From positions 34,803,676 through 34,867,675 of the forward strand of contig CM059977.1 of NCBI GenBank assembly GCA_030490835.1: 64,000 nt of DNA. Reading direction: 5' to 3'. Positions 46,966-56,692 of this stretch are shown here, in pieces (the stretch's first letter is position 1; every line of letters starts with the position of its first letter). Made by a program: the position numbers and the translations under genes. Under the pieces are notes generated by a model. The model was not told where the DNA came from. It was given only the letters and a program-made list of their open reading frames with translations, and made no database searches. The stretch is from Annona cherimola. Taxonomy: Eukaryota > Streptophyta > Magnoliopsida > Magnoliales > Annonaceae.

Positions 46966-47562
46966 ATCATTGGAAAATAAATTCTAAAACTTTTGTTTTG
47001 AAATTTTAAAACTTCTAAAATACCATTGAATGTCGAAAACACCAAGTATCATGACTCTTCTTAGAGATGAGCACTAGAAAATTTTCATAACAAAAAAGAC
47101 AACACTTGAAGAATTTTTATATGAAAAAGGAAATATTACATTATACAATCCCTTCTTGAAAAACTATGAGAGAAGTAGGACTTCATTGTCTAAAGAAACG
47201 TGTACAAGGAAAACTTATCCTTCATAGAGCTCATAATGTGCTCTTTGAAAGAGAAGTGAGAAATACAATGAGAATTTAGAGATAGTTAGCTTGGAGAACT
47301 TGACATGTTCATGGAAACCTTTCTTCATTCAACGATGTGTAATTTCTCTAGGAGCTTCTTCTAATTTTCCTTGAACCACTCAACTATGATTGTGAGATTA
47401 GATTTTTCTTAACTCCTAGATAGTTTTGTCAAGGGTTACAAGCACCAATGGACAAGTAGCTCAAGTAGTTTAACTAATTGATAATATTAGTGGAGAACAT
47501 TGCAATCTAAGTGGTTGAACGAGGAATTATTAACCCTTTTTGAGGTGACATGGTAGGTGGTG
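46966..47562. other. Intergenic DNA between solo LTR C and element A
   Basis: About 600 bp with no recognised feature. It is the left flank of the element A target site. Confidence 0.4.
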
Positions 47563-47826
47563 TTATCTGTTGGTCCCGAGTTAGTGGCAAAACCCAAGAG
47601 GGGAGGGGTGAATTGGGTTCTTTAAAAAATCTTTGGTAAATAAAGACTTAACCCCTTGAGTAATTAATCCCCTTTTGAAAAGAGCTAGAGAGCAATAAAG
47701 ATAAAATAGAAAAAAGAAATATAACACAAGATTTATAGTGGTTCGGGCAAACCTTCCCTACTCCACTCTTCCAAGCTCACACTCCGTTGTGACTTGGGTT
47801 CCACTATGTATTCCAAGAATACACTT

Positions 47827-47979
47827 AGAGTCACTTGCTCTCTTCTAGATTCAAAGCTCTAGGGGGCATATACAACTAGAGCCACTTGCTCTCTTCTAGA
47901 TTCAAAGCTCTAGGGGGCATATACAACTAGAGCCACTTGCTCTCTTCTAGATTCAAAGCTCTAGGGGGCATATACAATC
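47827..47979. repeat. 51-bp unit repeated three times in the element A LTR
   Basis: Units begin at about 47827, 47878 and 47929 with AGAG(T/C)CACTTGCTCTC and end CATATACAACT. The LTRs of B and C have one copy of the matching block, so the triplication is specific to A. The same triplet occurs in the other LTR at 56970-57122. Confidence 0.9.
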
Positions 47980-48420
47980 ACTTGCACAAGTAGGTGATGA
48001 GTCTCACTCCAATCACACCCTACTTTGCATACACTTGATCTTAGCTTCCCAAGCTAAATCAAGATTTATACAACCAAATAAAGAAATGAATAAAAACTAC
48101 ACTTTACAGATTTGTGTAGGCAGTTTTGAGCTCGAGGAAGAAATGAAAAACAGCTGGGATGATGATCGTTGAAGCAACCTGCAGTTTGAAACTCTTTCTT
48201 CCTTTGAAACACTCAAATATGGAGAAAAGGGATTTGAAAGTCTTTCTTGCACTTCTTTTCTCTCTATGATCCTTAGAGTAGTGTCACTTGTCTTCCCACG
48301 TTCATTTGAATGTCCTTTTATAGATTGAGGAAAATATGAACGTTGTAGAAGTGGTTAGCGTGCAATAAATGAACTCCAACGTTCGAAAATTTGACCGTTA
48401 TACTCCAAGTCGAAGATGAA

Positions 48421-49170
48421 GTCGACTTGGCCTGCGACTTGGCTTCCAAGTCGTACATGAAGTCGACTTGGCCTGCGACTTGGGTTCTTCAGAAACTCAA
48501 GTCTGAGACTTGGGTCGACTTGGCTTTCAGACTTTAACTCAAGTCGATCCTGAAGTCGACTTGGGTTGCGACTTGGCTTGGTCTATTGCAAAAATGCCTT
48601 GATCTTCTTGAAGTGTCTTGAATCTTGCAAACCATTTGAAAGCTTTGAGTCCTTGCACAATATATGTATGTTCCTTGCTTTGCTTTGGACTCACTTGGTC
48701 TTTATGACTTAGGTATTACTCCATTTGGAAGCTAGCTTGAAGATTTGCTTTGAGCTTGATAGACTTGATTTGAATGTAGAACATGATTCTTGACTTTGAA
48801 ATTGACTCATTTGTTTTTCATCTTGATTCCTTGGACTTGAGTGATAAATCCTCTTGAATATCTTGAAAACTGCATCTTTGAAAGTTTGAACATCTCAAGT
48901 CGTGGATGGAGTCGACCTGGCCTGCGACTTCACCCAAGTCGCACCTGGAGTCGACTTCGTTTGCGACTTCGTTATGTTCGTTTCCACTTTTCAGCTCTGG
49001 ATACTCCAAGTCGATGCTGGAGTCGACTTCGTCTGCGACTTGACTTCCCAAGTCGCAAGTGGAGTCGACTTGACCTGCGACTTCACCTGTTGCCTTTTGG
49101 GATTCATTCTCAAGTCGATATTTGAGTCGACTTTGGGATCGACTTCACCCAAGTCGAAGTCCAAGTCGAC
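48421..49170. repeat. GTCGAC palindrome arrays in the element A 3' LTR
   Basis: GTCGAC starts at 48421, 48462, 48514, 48555, then 48911, 48950, 49022, 49064, 49126 and 49165. Several neighbouring copies are 39-42 bp apart. Half-sites (AAGTCG and CGACTT) usually lie between them. The equivalent sites in the 5' LTR (57564-58313) lie upstream of its TATA box. Confidence 0.9.
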
Positions 49171-49313
49171 TTGGAGATCGACTTGACCTCTTTGCTTTCC
49201 TTAAACATTTAGCAATCATATTAGTACCTTTTATATACTCAAAATTAGTTCTTGTTAATCATCAAAACTCAAGATTTGGTCAACTTTTATTGTTTTAAAC
49301 ATTGTTTCCAACA

Positions 49314-49327
49314 ATCTCCCCCTTTTT
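49314..49327 (-). promoter_or_regulatory. Polypurine tract of element A
   Basis: On the minus strand AAAAAGGGGGAGAT directly abuts the LTR start TGTTGGAAAC, the expected plus-strand primer site. Confidence 0.9.
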
Positions 49328-49691
49328 GATGATTGACAAAACTTCATTTGAGTTGATACCTTTCAAAAAATTCAAACATGTTCATTTGAGAAAACAGAGC
49401 ATATTCCTTGAACATATAATTTAGAGTTTTGAGTTTAAATGAGAATATTTTCAGAACATTAGTCATTTTGGCATAGAGTATGCTTGAATACCTTTCAAGC
49501 CATATATTGAGTATTAATCATTAAGAATACTTTGTATTTATAAAAATTGCAATCACTTATATCTTTTCATATATATATATGAAGTTTCATTACATAGAAC
49601 AGCAATAAAAGCATAAATGAAACCTTAAATACAATGTACCCAACCCAAAACTTAAAAAAAACTTTCAACTCAATTCCTATTCTATCTATTC

Positions 49692-49707
49692 TATCTCCCC
49701 CTTTTTG
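49692..49707 (-). other. Second polypurine-tract-like sequence
   Basis: On the minus strand ACAAAAAGGGGGAGATAG repeats the polypurine tract about 380 bp before the true one, immediately after the extra ORF's stop codon. Element B has a related tract (CTCTCCCTTTTTTGTCAA on +) at about 14696. It may be a remnant of a duplicated 3' end or a central initiation site. Confidence 0.6.
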
Positions 49708-51288
49708 TCAATCAAGCAAAAACAATGATTTGATGAATTGAAATTGAGAGATCGGATATGGAATAGGTTTGATGGGACAATGATGGGCCGAGGAGTAAAC
49801 AAGAGAAGCGTGATCGGGAGTTGCCTCTCTATGAACTGAACCCGACTCGTAGGGATCGAGTTCAGGCATGGGTCTCTTCTTATGATGGCCTGAGGCAAGA
49901 TGATAGCTGATTTTTCGCATTTCCCGCTCGATTCTATCTTGTCGGGAATGCATATCTTCAAGCGCATTAAGGACACCGGTGACAAGACTTGTCATCCGTT
50001 TTTCTTGATAGCCCATTTCTGCCCTCATGACAATAATTTCATCTTTGAGATCCCTTAGGGTGACCTCCTCAGAAGAGGTTGGAGGTACCCGTTCTCGTGC
50101 AATGGATCCTTGTGGGGAGTAGGAGCCGTGGGATTGAGGTGATGGTGGCTCTTCTGGAGCAGCCGGTGCCTCGGGAGGTTGCTCCCCCTCAGCTTGTGCT
50201 TGGTCCTCTTGATGCTCTTCTTCTGGAGCATCGGGCCGGAGTTCAAGTACATTGATTTTCATCCTCTGAATTAGTGCCTTGTTGATTGCATTTGTGGACT
50301 TGAGCACCTCATACGACTCGCCTTCAATGTCCACCTCAAAATGTTTAAGGATCTTTGTGATCCAAGTGCCATAGGGAAGGACTCCTCGTGGGTTATCCTT
50401 TCTAGAAGCCAATGCTTCAAGAAATAGTTTGGGTATGCTCACTTTGACCCTGTTGGCCACTTTCCATAGTATCCCTGCTTCTTGTGGATTCAATTGATTT
50501 CTTCCACCGCCCTTTGGGTAGATGCAGTGGGCAATGAGAAGTCGGAGTACTCGTAGCCTTGGTGAAAGATCCATGTACCGAAGGAATTTGATTCCCGGAT
50601 GGTACTTGTTGCTCCGGGTGAGCTGATTATACATTTGATCCATAGTGAGGTCTTCTGGAATGGGCTCATCCTCATACGGGACTCCAAGTATGTGTCCTAA
50701 ATGACTCATTACTTCAGTCGGTCCTGCAACTATCCCGATTCCAAGATCCATTTCGACTCCTTTGACGAAGGTTCCAAAGTATTCTTCATCCCAAAGATAA
50801 TAAAACATTCGAGTAAGATCTGGATAGACCCTTTCGTCTTCCTTTAGCAAATTGGTCCATCCTTGAAAATCCAATAGATCTTCTATGTCGGATCCATATT
50901 CTTTCAGGAAATTAAAATCTATAATCTTGGGTATGAATACCTTCCGTTCGTAGAACTTTTTGTAGAAACGGCTATGTTGGAGCTCGGTTTTGAAGTAGGT
51001 AGTGGGCATCTTCAATACTTGGGCTTTCCCAGCTGCAGTACCCCTTCTGCTTGTCCCGGATTGTGTGCTCTGTGAGGTTTGTTGATTTTTCGACCTGGGT
51101 GCTTGATCAGATGATTGAGTGGAGGTTTGGAATCGAACCCGTTTACCCGTCGAAGTTGATGGTTCCTCTCTTGCTCTTTTTGATGGAGTCCTAGTTTTTC
51201 TAGGAACTTCTTTTGGTTGAGATGAAGGTTGTGGTTGTGTGGGAACCCGTTTGGGGTATGGTTTTGATACGGCTTTCTTTGGTGCCAT
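49708..51288 (-). CDS. Extra retrotransposon ORF: 'putative plant transposon protein'-like
   Basis: An intact 526-codon frame in the sense orientation of element A, after pol. Residues 1-90 are basic and Ser/Thr/Pro-rich with possible nuclear-localisation words (KPYPKRVP, KRAREEP, GKRVRF). About 90-340 is a globular region resembling proteins annotated as 'putative plant transposon protein' (FYERKVF, FQGWTNLL, VYPDLTRMFYYLW, FVKGVEMDL). About 345-390 is an acidic Pro/Glu-rich linker. About 395-450 is a predicted coiled coil (TLRDLKDEIIVMRAEM..). No transmembrane segment or signal peptide is seen, which argues against an envelope protein. Function is unknown; DNA binding or nuclear handling of the element is only a guess. 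The frame is open although pol is broken. Confidence 0.85.
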   Translation of the reverse strand: MAPKKAVSKPYPKRVPTQPQPSSQPKEVPRKTRTPSKRAREEPSTSTGKRVRFQTSTQSSDQAPRSKNQQTSQSTQSGTSRRGTAAGKAQVLKMPTTYFKTELQHSRFYKKFYERKVFIPKIIDFNFLKEYGSDIEDLLDFQGWTNLLKEDERVYPDLTRMFYYLWDEEYFGTFVKGVEMDLGIGIVAGPTEVMSHLGHILGVPYEDEPIPEDLTMDQMYNQLTRSNKYHPGIKFLRYMDLSPRLRVLRLLIAHCIYPKGGGRNQLNPQEAGILWKVANRVKVSIPKLFLEALASRKDNPRGVLPYGTWITKILKHFEVDIEGESYEVLKSTNAINKALIQRMKINVLELRPDAPEEEHQEDQAQAEGEQPPEAPAAPEEPPSPQSHGSYSPQGSIARERVPPTSSEEVTLRDLKDEIIVMRAEMGYQEKRMTSLVTGVLNALEDMHSRQDRIEREMRKISYHLASGHHKKRPMPELDPYESGSVHREATPDHASLVYSSAHHCPIKPIPYPISQFQFIKSLFLLD

Positions 51289-51426
51289 TTGGAGCTTGGG
51301 ATTTATGGAATCTGAGAGGGAATGCTAGTGAAAGAGAGAAAGTTTGAGAGATAGTGTGAAAGAGAGAAAAAGAAGAGAGTTGAGAGAGAGAGACAAAGGA
51401 GAGAGGCAGTGAGAGAGTAGGAGTTG

Positions 51427-51492
51427 CCGGAGAGGGAGAGGATTCCCGGAGAGAAAAGGCCGGAGAGGGAGAGGATTCCCGGAGAGAAAAGG
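51427..51492. repeat. 33-bp tandem duplication
   Basis: Two exact copies of a unit starting CCGGAGAGGGAGAGGATTCC and ending GAGAAAAGG, in the leader of the extra ORF. Confidence 0.9.
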
Positions 51493-51606
51493 AGAATCGC
51501 CGGAGGAGAAGAGGAAAACAGGGAGGCCGGAAAAATGAGGAAGAAAGAAAAGAGGGAGGAAGAAAAGGAAGAGAAGTCTCGGAATTCGGACGGTCGCGCG
51601 CGCGGA

Positions 51607-51772
51607 GTCGACTTTGCCCTAGGCGAAGTCGACTTCGGTTCCCTGGAGTCGACTTCGCACATAGTGCGGAGTCGACTTCGACCCCGTGGAGTCGACTTCG
51701 CTGTCGAAGCGGAGTCGACTTCACTTTCCCAAGTCGACTTGGCGGAGTCGACTTGGCTCCTATGGAGTCGAC
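51607..51772. repeat. GTCGAC palindrome array upstream of the extra ORF
   Basis: GTCGAC starts at 51607, 51628, 51648, 51671, 51691, 51714, 51733, 51747 and 51767: nine copies in 166 bp. Spacings are 21, 20, 23, 20, 23, 19, 14 and 20 bp, centred near two helical turns. Sequences between copies differ, so conservation is focused on the palindrome. Confidence 0.92.
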
Positions 51773-51824
51773 TTGACTCATCAGTTTGCCTTTTTCAAAT
51801 TTTGATTTCTTATTTTAATTTTTC

Positions 51825-54801
51825 CTATTTTAGCTCTATCATCCCCATATCATACCTGATCTTGTAAAATGATTCTTTAGTTAGAGGTTTGGTAAAGATA
51901 TCAGCAATTTGATCCTCTGTTTTCACATATTCTAAGCACACATCATGATTTTCAACATGTTCACGAATAAAATGATGTCTCACATCAATATGTTTGGTTC
52001 TAGAATGCAATACAGGATTTTTAGTCAAACAAATTGCACTTGTATTATCACATCTAATAGGAATATCAACGTAATCAATACCATAGTCTTTCAACTGTTG
52101 TTTCATCCAAAGTAATTGGGCACAACAACTACCGGCGGCTATGTATTCAGCTTCCGCAGTAGATAGTGCAACACTTGTTTGTTTTCTTGAATGCCATGAA
52201 ACTAGCATATGTCCAAGAAATTGACAAGTTCCACTGGTACTTTTTCTATCTACTTTATATCCGGCAAAGTCTGCATCCGAATAGCCGATTAGATCAAAGG
52301 TTGACCCCTTTGGATACCATAGTCCAAGGTTTGTAGTTTTTATCAAATATTTAAACATTCTTTTTACAACAAGTAGATGTGATTCTTTGGGACATGCTTG
52401 AAATCTAGAGCACATACAAACACTAAATAAGATATCTGGTCTAGAAGCAGTTAAATAAAGCAAAGTTCCTATCATGCTCCTATAAAGCTTTTGATCGATA
52501 CTTTTACCGTTTTCATCCGTGTCGATTTTGATTGTTGAGCTCATTGGAGTGTTTGCCCCTTTGCTATTCTGCATTCCAAATTTCTTGAGCATCTCTTTGA
52601 CATACTTGGACTGGTTCAGAAATATTCCTTCACTTTGTTGCTTGATTTGTAGTCCAAGGAAGAAATTTAATTCTCCCATCATGCTCATTTCGAACTCGCT
52701 CTGCATTATCTTAGAAAATTCTTGACAAAGATTTTCATCAGTAGCACCGAATATTATGTCATCCACATAAATCTGTACAATCAAAATATTTTTATTTTTG
52801 TACTTGATGAATAAAGTAGTGTCTACTTTCCCTCTTTGAAACTCATGATCAATCAAGAATCTATTTAACCTTTCATACCAAGCTCTTGGTGCTTGTTTTA
52901 GTCCATATAATGCTTTGGTTAATTTATAAACAAACTTTGATTGATCCTTTTCTTCAAAACCAGGAGGTTGTTCAACATATACTTCTTCATTCAAATAATC
53001 ATTCAAAAATGCGCTTTTTACATCCATTTGAAACAATTCGAAGTTCATATGAGAAGCAAATGCTAGTAGGATGCGTATGGCTTCTAATCTAGCCACGGGT
53101 GCATACGATTCTTCAAAATCAATTCCTTCTTCTTGGGAATACCCTTTGGCTACTAATCTTGCCTTGTTTCTAATTACAAGACCGCTTTCGTCTAATTTGT
53201 TCCTAAATACCCATTTTGTACCAATGACTGTATGATTGTTTGGTCTAGGAACTAAATGCCATACATTGTTTCTTTCGAATTGATTTAGCTCTTCTTGCAT
53301 TGAAATAACCCAATTTTCATCATTAAGAGCTTGTTCAATGGTATTTGGTTCAATTTTCGATACAAACGCATATTGGCCATAAACGTTTTGTTTTGATCTT
53401 CTAGTTTTTACTCCTTCATATATGTTTCCAATAACTTGTTCAATTGGATGGGCATTTTTGAACTTTAAATCAGTTGAAGGTTTGTAAGAGTCATTACCTT
53501 CACTTACCTCTTCCTCCACTGGATTTTCTGGCTTGAGCTCGAGTTCCTTTGGTTGTTCTTTGCTTTTTGTCTCATCTGCATCACTTAGTTCATCCTCCTT
53601 TCTCGGACATTGGTTAAGTTCATCAAATACAATATGTATGGATTCTTCTATAACTTGGTTTCGTTTGTTGAATACTCTATATGCTTTGCTATTTGATGAA
53701 TAACCAAGGAATATAGCCTCATCACTTTTGGCATCTAATTTGCCCAAATTGATTTTTCCATTGTTTAAAACATAGCATGTACATCCAAAAGCATGAAAAT
53801 ATGAGATATTTGGTTTCCTTCCTTTCCATAGTTCATATGGGGTCTTTTTCAAGATTGCTCGAATGGTAACTCGGTTCAAAACATGACAAGCTGTACTCAC
53901 AGCTTCACCCCAAAATTTCTTGGATAGATTGCTCTCATTTAGCATAGTTCTAGCCATCTCTTGTATAGTTCTATTTTTCCTTTCTACTACTCCATTTTGT
54001 TGTGGAGTTCTTGGTGCAGAAAATGTGTGGTGAATTCCTTTTTCATTGCAAAATTCCATGAATCGTTTGTTTTTCATTTTGCACCAAATTTACAAAAGTT
54101 GCGAACATAGAGAAGGCTTCATCTTTACTAGCTAAGAGAATTATCCATGTGAATCTTGAAAAATCATCAACTATGACAAATACATATTTCTTTCCACCAA
54201 TGGTTAGAATGTCGGATGGCCCCTATAGATCCATATGTAGCAATTCAAGTGGCTTAGTGGTGGAAATTTCCTTTTTGGTAGAGAAAGGCATCTTGGGTTG
54301 TTTTGATAATTGACATGCCTTGCAAATCTTGTCTTTGTCATATTTCAATCTTGGTAATCCTTCTACCAAAATCTTTTTCCATAGGGTTTTTATGTTTCCC
54401 ATGTTTATATGTCCAAGCCTTTTATGCCAAACCCATGGATCATTATCAATGGCCATTAGACATTGACCATCTAATTCATCAAGTGAAACCAAATAAATGT
54501 TTCCATGTCTTTTACCACTAAACATGATATGTTCTCCATCAAGTACATTACATATAGATGATTCAAACACAACTTTGTATCCTTTATCACATAATTGGCT
54601 AATGCTCATTAAATTGTGTTTGAGTCCTTCAACAAACAAAACATCTTCCATGCATGCATTTGAAATACTATGTATATTTCCTTTACCTTTAATTTTACCT
54701 TTTTCATTATTGCCAAAGGCAACCATTCCATCATTACAAGGCTTGAGTTTGTGAAACAAACTTCTTTCACCGGTCATATGCCTTGAGAAACCGCTATCCA
54801 T
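51825..54801 (-). pseudogene. Copia element A pol (protease, integrase, reverse transcriptase, RNase H), disrupted
   Basis: 54801-54223: protease with DSGFSRHMTG (D-S-G kept, usual Cys replaced by Phe), then the pre-integrase zinc region (HKRLGH, CKAC). A TAG stop at 54223-54225 falls right after HMDL, which holds the first integrase aspartate. The same frame continues (GPSDILTIGGKK, VDDFSRFTW) to about 54085. There a deletion with frameshift fuses VQNEK to [12 protein letters not shown], losing about 15 residues including the S-D-x-G word with the second aspartate. 54077-51825 is one open frame: [12 protein letters not shown] (catalytic Glu), [19 protein letters not shown], the RNase H words DADFAG and STAEAEY, and a normal end. 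The reverse transcriptase and RNase H appear intact; integrase is not. Confidence 0.9.
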
Positions 54802-54859
54802 GAACCATTCATTGTTTGCCTTTGCCTTAAAACATGTCTGAAAAATAAGGAAATAAATC

Positions 54860-56662
54860 TTATCTTTTTGGTACCCATTTTATGGGTCCATTTGGGTTAG
54901 TAATAGAATCTAATCTGAGTTGATCTAACTTTGAAAGCCCAAATCTTGTGTTTCTTGAAACCCAAACTAATTTAGCACCATGGTCATATAGTTTCTTAAA
55001 ATTACATTTGTAAGTTTTATGACCCATCTTATTGCAGAAATTACAAGCCAAAGGTAATCTTGGAGTAGGTCTCCAAGCATGCAAAGGTTCAATCATTGGT
55101 CTTCTAGTCCACTTAAAATTTGTCTTTTGTGGCTTGTATATAGATGCAGTTTTAGTTTGATATTTCTCAAATATTTGTACATTTGATTTGCTACTTTCTC
55201 CTTGCTCAAATGTATGATACCCAAGACCTCTTTTATGTGTTTGGGAGGTCATATTCAAAAACATTTTGACGCTTTCTCCTGGATTAGAGAACTTAGCTAA
55301 TGATTCATTTAATGATTTGTTCTCCTTTTTTAGCAGATCATTTTCATCTTTCAATTTGTCTAATCTTTCTGCAAGTTTACCATTTACAATTATTGTTGCA
55401 TCACATTGTCTTTTCTTAATTGTAAACCTGCTTCCTAATTTCTTTATTTCTTCATATAATGAATCATATGCAGTTTGTAGTTCATCTAATTCAGTACATT
55501 TGAGGCATTCTTGAAAGGAAGAATAACTTGATTCAGAAAGAGAGAGTTTAGAGCTTACCTCTTCATTGCTTGTGTCTTTTGTTGAGGTAATTTGTTCTCC
55601 TTGCTCGATTTGTGCCATGCAGCAAATTCTTGCACATTCTTCCGTCTCTATGTCGTCGGTCGAGGAGCTACTCGTCGTAGATTCTTCATCATTTACATAC
55701 ATGCCTCTTCCTTTGTATTTCTGAAATCTTCTATTGTCCCCTCGATCCTTTCTTTGTTCTTTTGCCTTGTTTCCTTCGGGAGTTGGACATTGGGCTTGCA
55801 TATGTCCCGAACCGCCGCATCGGTAGCACTTGGTTGATTCTTTCTTCTTCTCTCTGGGAGTTCTTTCTTTGAAACTTCTGAAATTTTTGCCTTTTCTCAC
55901 AAATTTTCTGAAGCGTTTTGTGAGTAGGGCAATCTCATCGTCGTTTTGAGAAGAAGAGGTGTCGTCAGTGTCTTGTGCGGCTTTCAAGGCAATTGCTCTT
56001 TTGCCCCTGTGTTGATCTTCGTTTCTTTTCTTAATTAGCTCATGTGACATGAGTGAGCTAATTAAGTCTTCAAGCTTTAGTGTGTTAAGGTCCTTGGCTT
56101 CTTCTATTGCAGTGATTTTTGGGGTCCATGATTCGGGTAGAGCTCTTAGAATCTTCATGACCTGCTCAGATTCAGAAATAGCTTTTCCAAGACCTTTTAG
56201 AGCATTAGTAATCTTTGAGAACCTAGCAAACATTTCAGAAATATTTTCTGTATCTAGCATTCTAAAGTTCTCTAGTTCACCAATCAAAATATTCCTTCTC
56301 GTCCCTTGGACTTGAGAAGTTCCTTCATAAATAGAGGTTAGCGTATCCCATATTTCTTTGGCGGTCAAGCAAGAGGATACTCTATCATATTCAGAAGCAT
56401 TAAGAGCACAAAATAAAGAGTTCATAGCTTTGGCGTTGCTCTTAACAATTCTTACTTCCTCATCGGTCCATTTGGAAGCTCTTTCATCGGTAGGCAAGGT
56501 TACTCCATCTTGGATAGCAATCCAAGAGTCCATGTCGGTAGCCATGATGAGTTGCTTTATACGAAGCTTCCAATATCCAAAATTGTTCCCGTCAAACAAC
56601 GGTGGCCTTGTAAAGGATTGGCCTTCAGCAAAGGCGAGAACGGAAGTAGATTGGGATGCCAT
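54860..56662 (-). CDS. Copia element A gag
   Basis: Intact 600-codon gag. Residues 14-215 are the Copia capsid (UBN2-type) region (FDGNNFGYWKLRIKQLI, WDTLTSIYEGT). A zinc knuckle C279-x2-C282-x4-H287-x4-C292 follows. About 385-460 is a coiled coil. A second CCHC knuckle is at C540, C543, H548 and C553, an unusual duplication for Copia gag. It ends IKWVPKR at a TAA. The pol frame overlaps this end in the +1 frame and is open through it, reading GYQKDKIYF.. to NNEWFMDSG, so pol could be reached by a +1 shift near AGA-TAA-G. Gag forms the particle that packages the RNA. The start ATG lies 30 bp inside the primer site. Confidence 0.92.
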   Translation of the reverse strand: MASQSTSVLAFAEGQSFTRPPLFDGNNFGYWKLRIKQLIMATDMDSWIAIQDGVTLPTDERASKWTDEEVRIVKSNAKAMNSLFCALNASEYDRVSSCLTAKEIWDTLTSIYEGTSQVQGTRRNILIGELENFRMLDTENISEMFARFSKITNALKGLGKAISESEQVMKILRALPESWTPKITAIEEAKDLNTLKLEDLISSLMSHELIKKRNEDQHRGKRAIALKAAQDTDDTSSSQNDDEIALLTKRFRKFVRKGKNFRSFKERTPREKKKESTKCYRCGGSGHMQAQCPTPEGNKAKEQRKDRGDNRRFQKYKGRGMYVNDEESTTSSSSTDDIETEECARICCMAQIEQGEQITSTKDTSNEEVSSKLSLSESSYSSFQECLKCTELDELQTAYDSLYEEIKKLGSRFTIKKRQCDATIIVNGKLAERLDKLKDENDLLKKENKSLNESLAKFSNPGESVKMFLNMTSQTHKRGLGYHTFEQGESSKSNVQIFEKYQTKTASIYKPQKTNFKWTRRPMIEPLHAWRPTPRLPLACNFCNKMGHKTYKCNFKKLYDHGAKLVWVSRNTRFGLSKLDQLRLDSITNPNGPIKWVPKR

Positions 56663-56692
56663 ATCAATAAGATCTCTTTGGTAAACTCAAAG

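Larger units (their letters stand above)
47568..49313 (-). repeat. 3' LTR of element A
   Basis: Differs from 56711-58456 at five sites noted by eye, in the contexts AAAAtAGAAA, TAGCTtCCC, ACATgAAGTC (a/g), TTACTcCAT and GATACtCCA. It contains a 51-bp unit repeated three times and ten GTCGAC sites. Short open frames at 48818-49125 arise from the repeats and are not genes. Confidence 0.95.
51289..51824 (-). promoter_or_regulatory. Leader/possible internal promoter of the extra ORF
   Basis: Between the pol stop (51825) and the extra ORF there are, in minus orientation, nine GTCGAC palindromes (51607-51772) and then about 300 bp of pyrimidine-rich CTCTCT/TTCTCTC sequence leading to the start codon. 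CT-rich leaders are common in TATA-less plant promoters, and no TATA box is seen here. The same palindromes lie upstream of the LTR promoter. Open frames across this block (51200-51781 minus, 51424-51867 plus) come from the repeats and are not called as genes. Confidence 0.45.

Noticed and set aside
48818..49186. Overlapping open frames on both strands in the element A LTR (repeated at 57961-58329)
   Set aside because: They arise from the GTCGAC repeats (VDS, SRL and KST words in all frames), lie in LTR promoter sequence and occur on both strands.
51200..51867. 193- and 119-codon minus frames and a 147-codon plus frame before the extra ORF
   Set aside because: Low-complexity products (SFSLRESS, RERIPGEK) created by CT-rich sequence and GTCGAC repeats; they overlap each other and the real ORF.
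54840..54880. 37-bp intron between gag and pol (GTACC to TTTTTCAG)
   Set aside because: The site sequences look plausible, but the length is below that of normal plant introns; +1 frameshifting or an indel is more likely.
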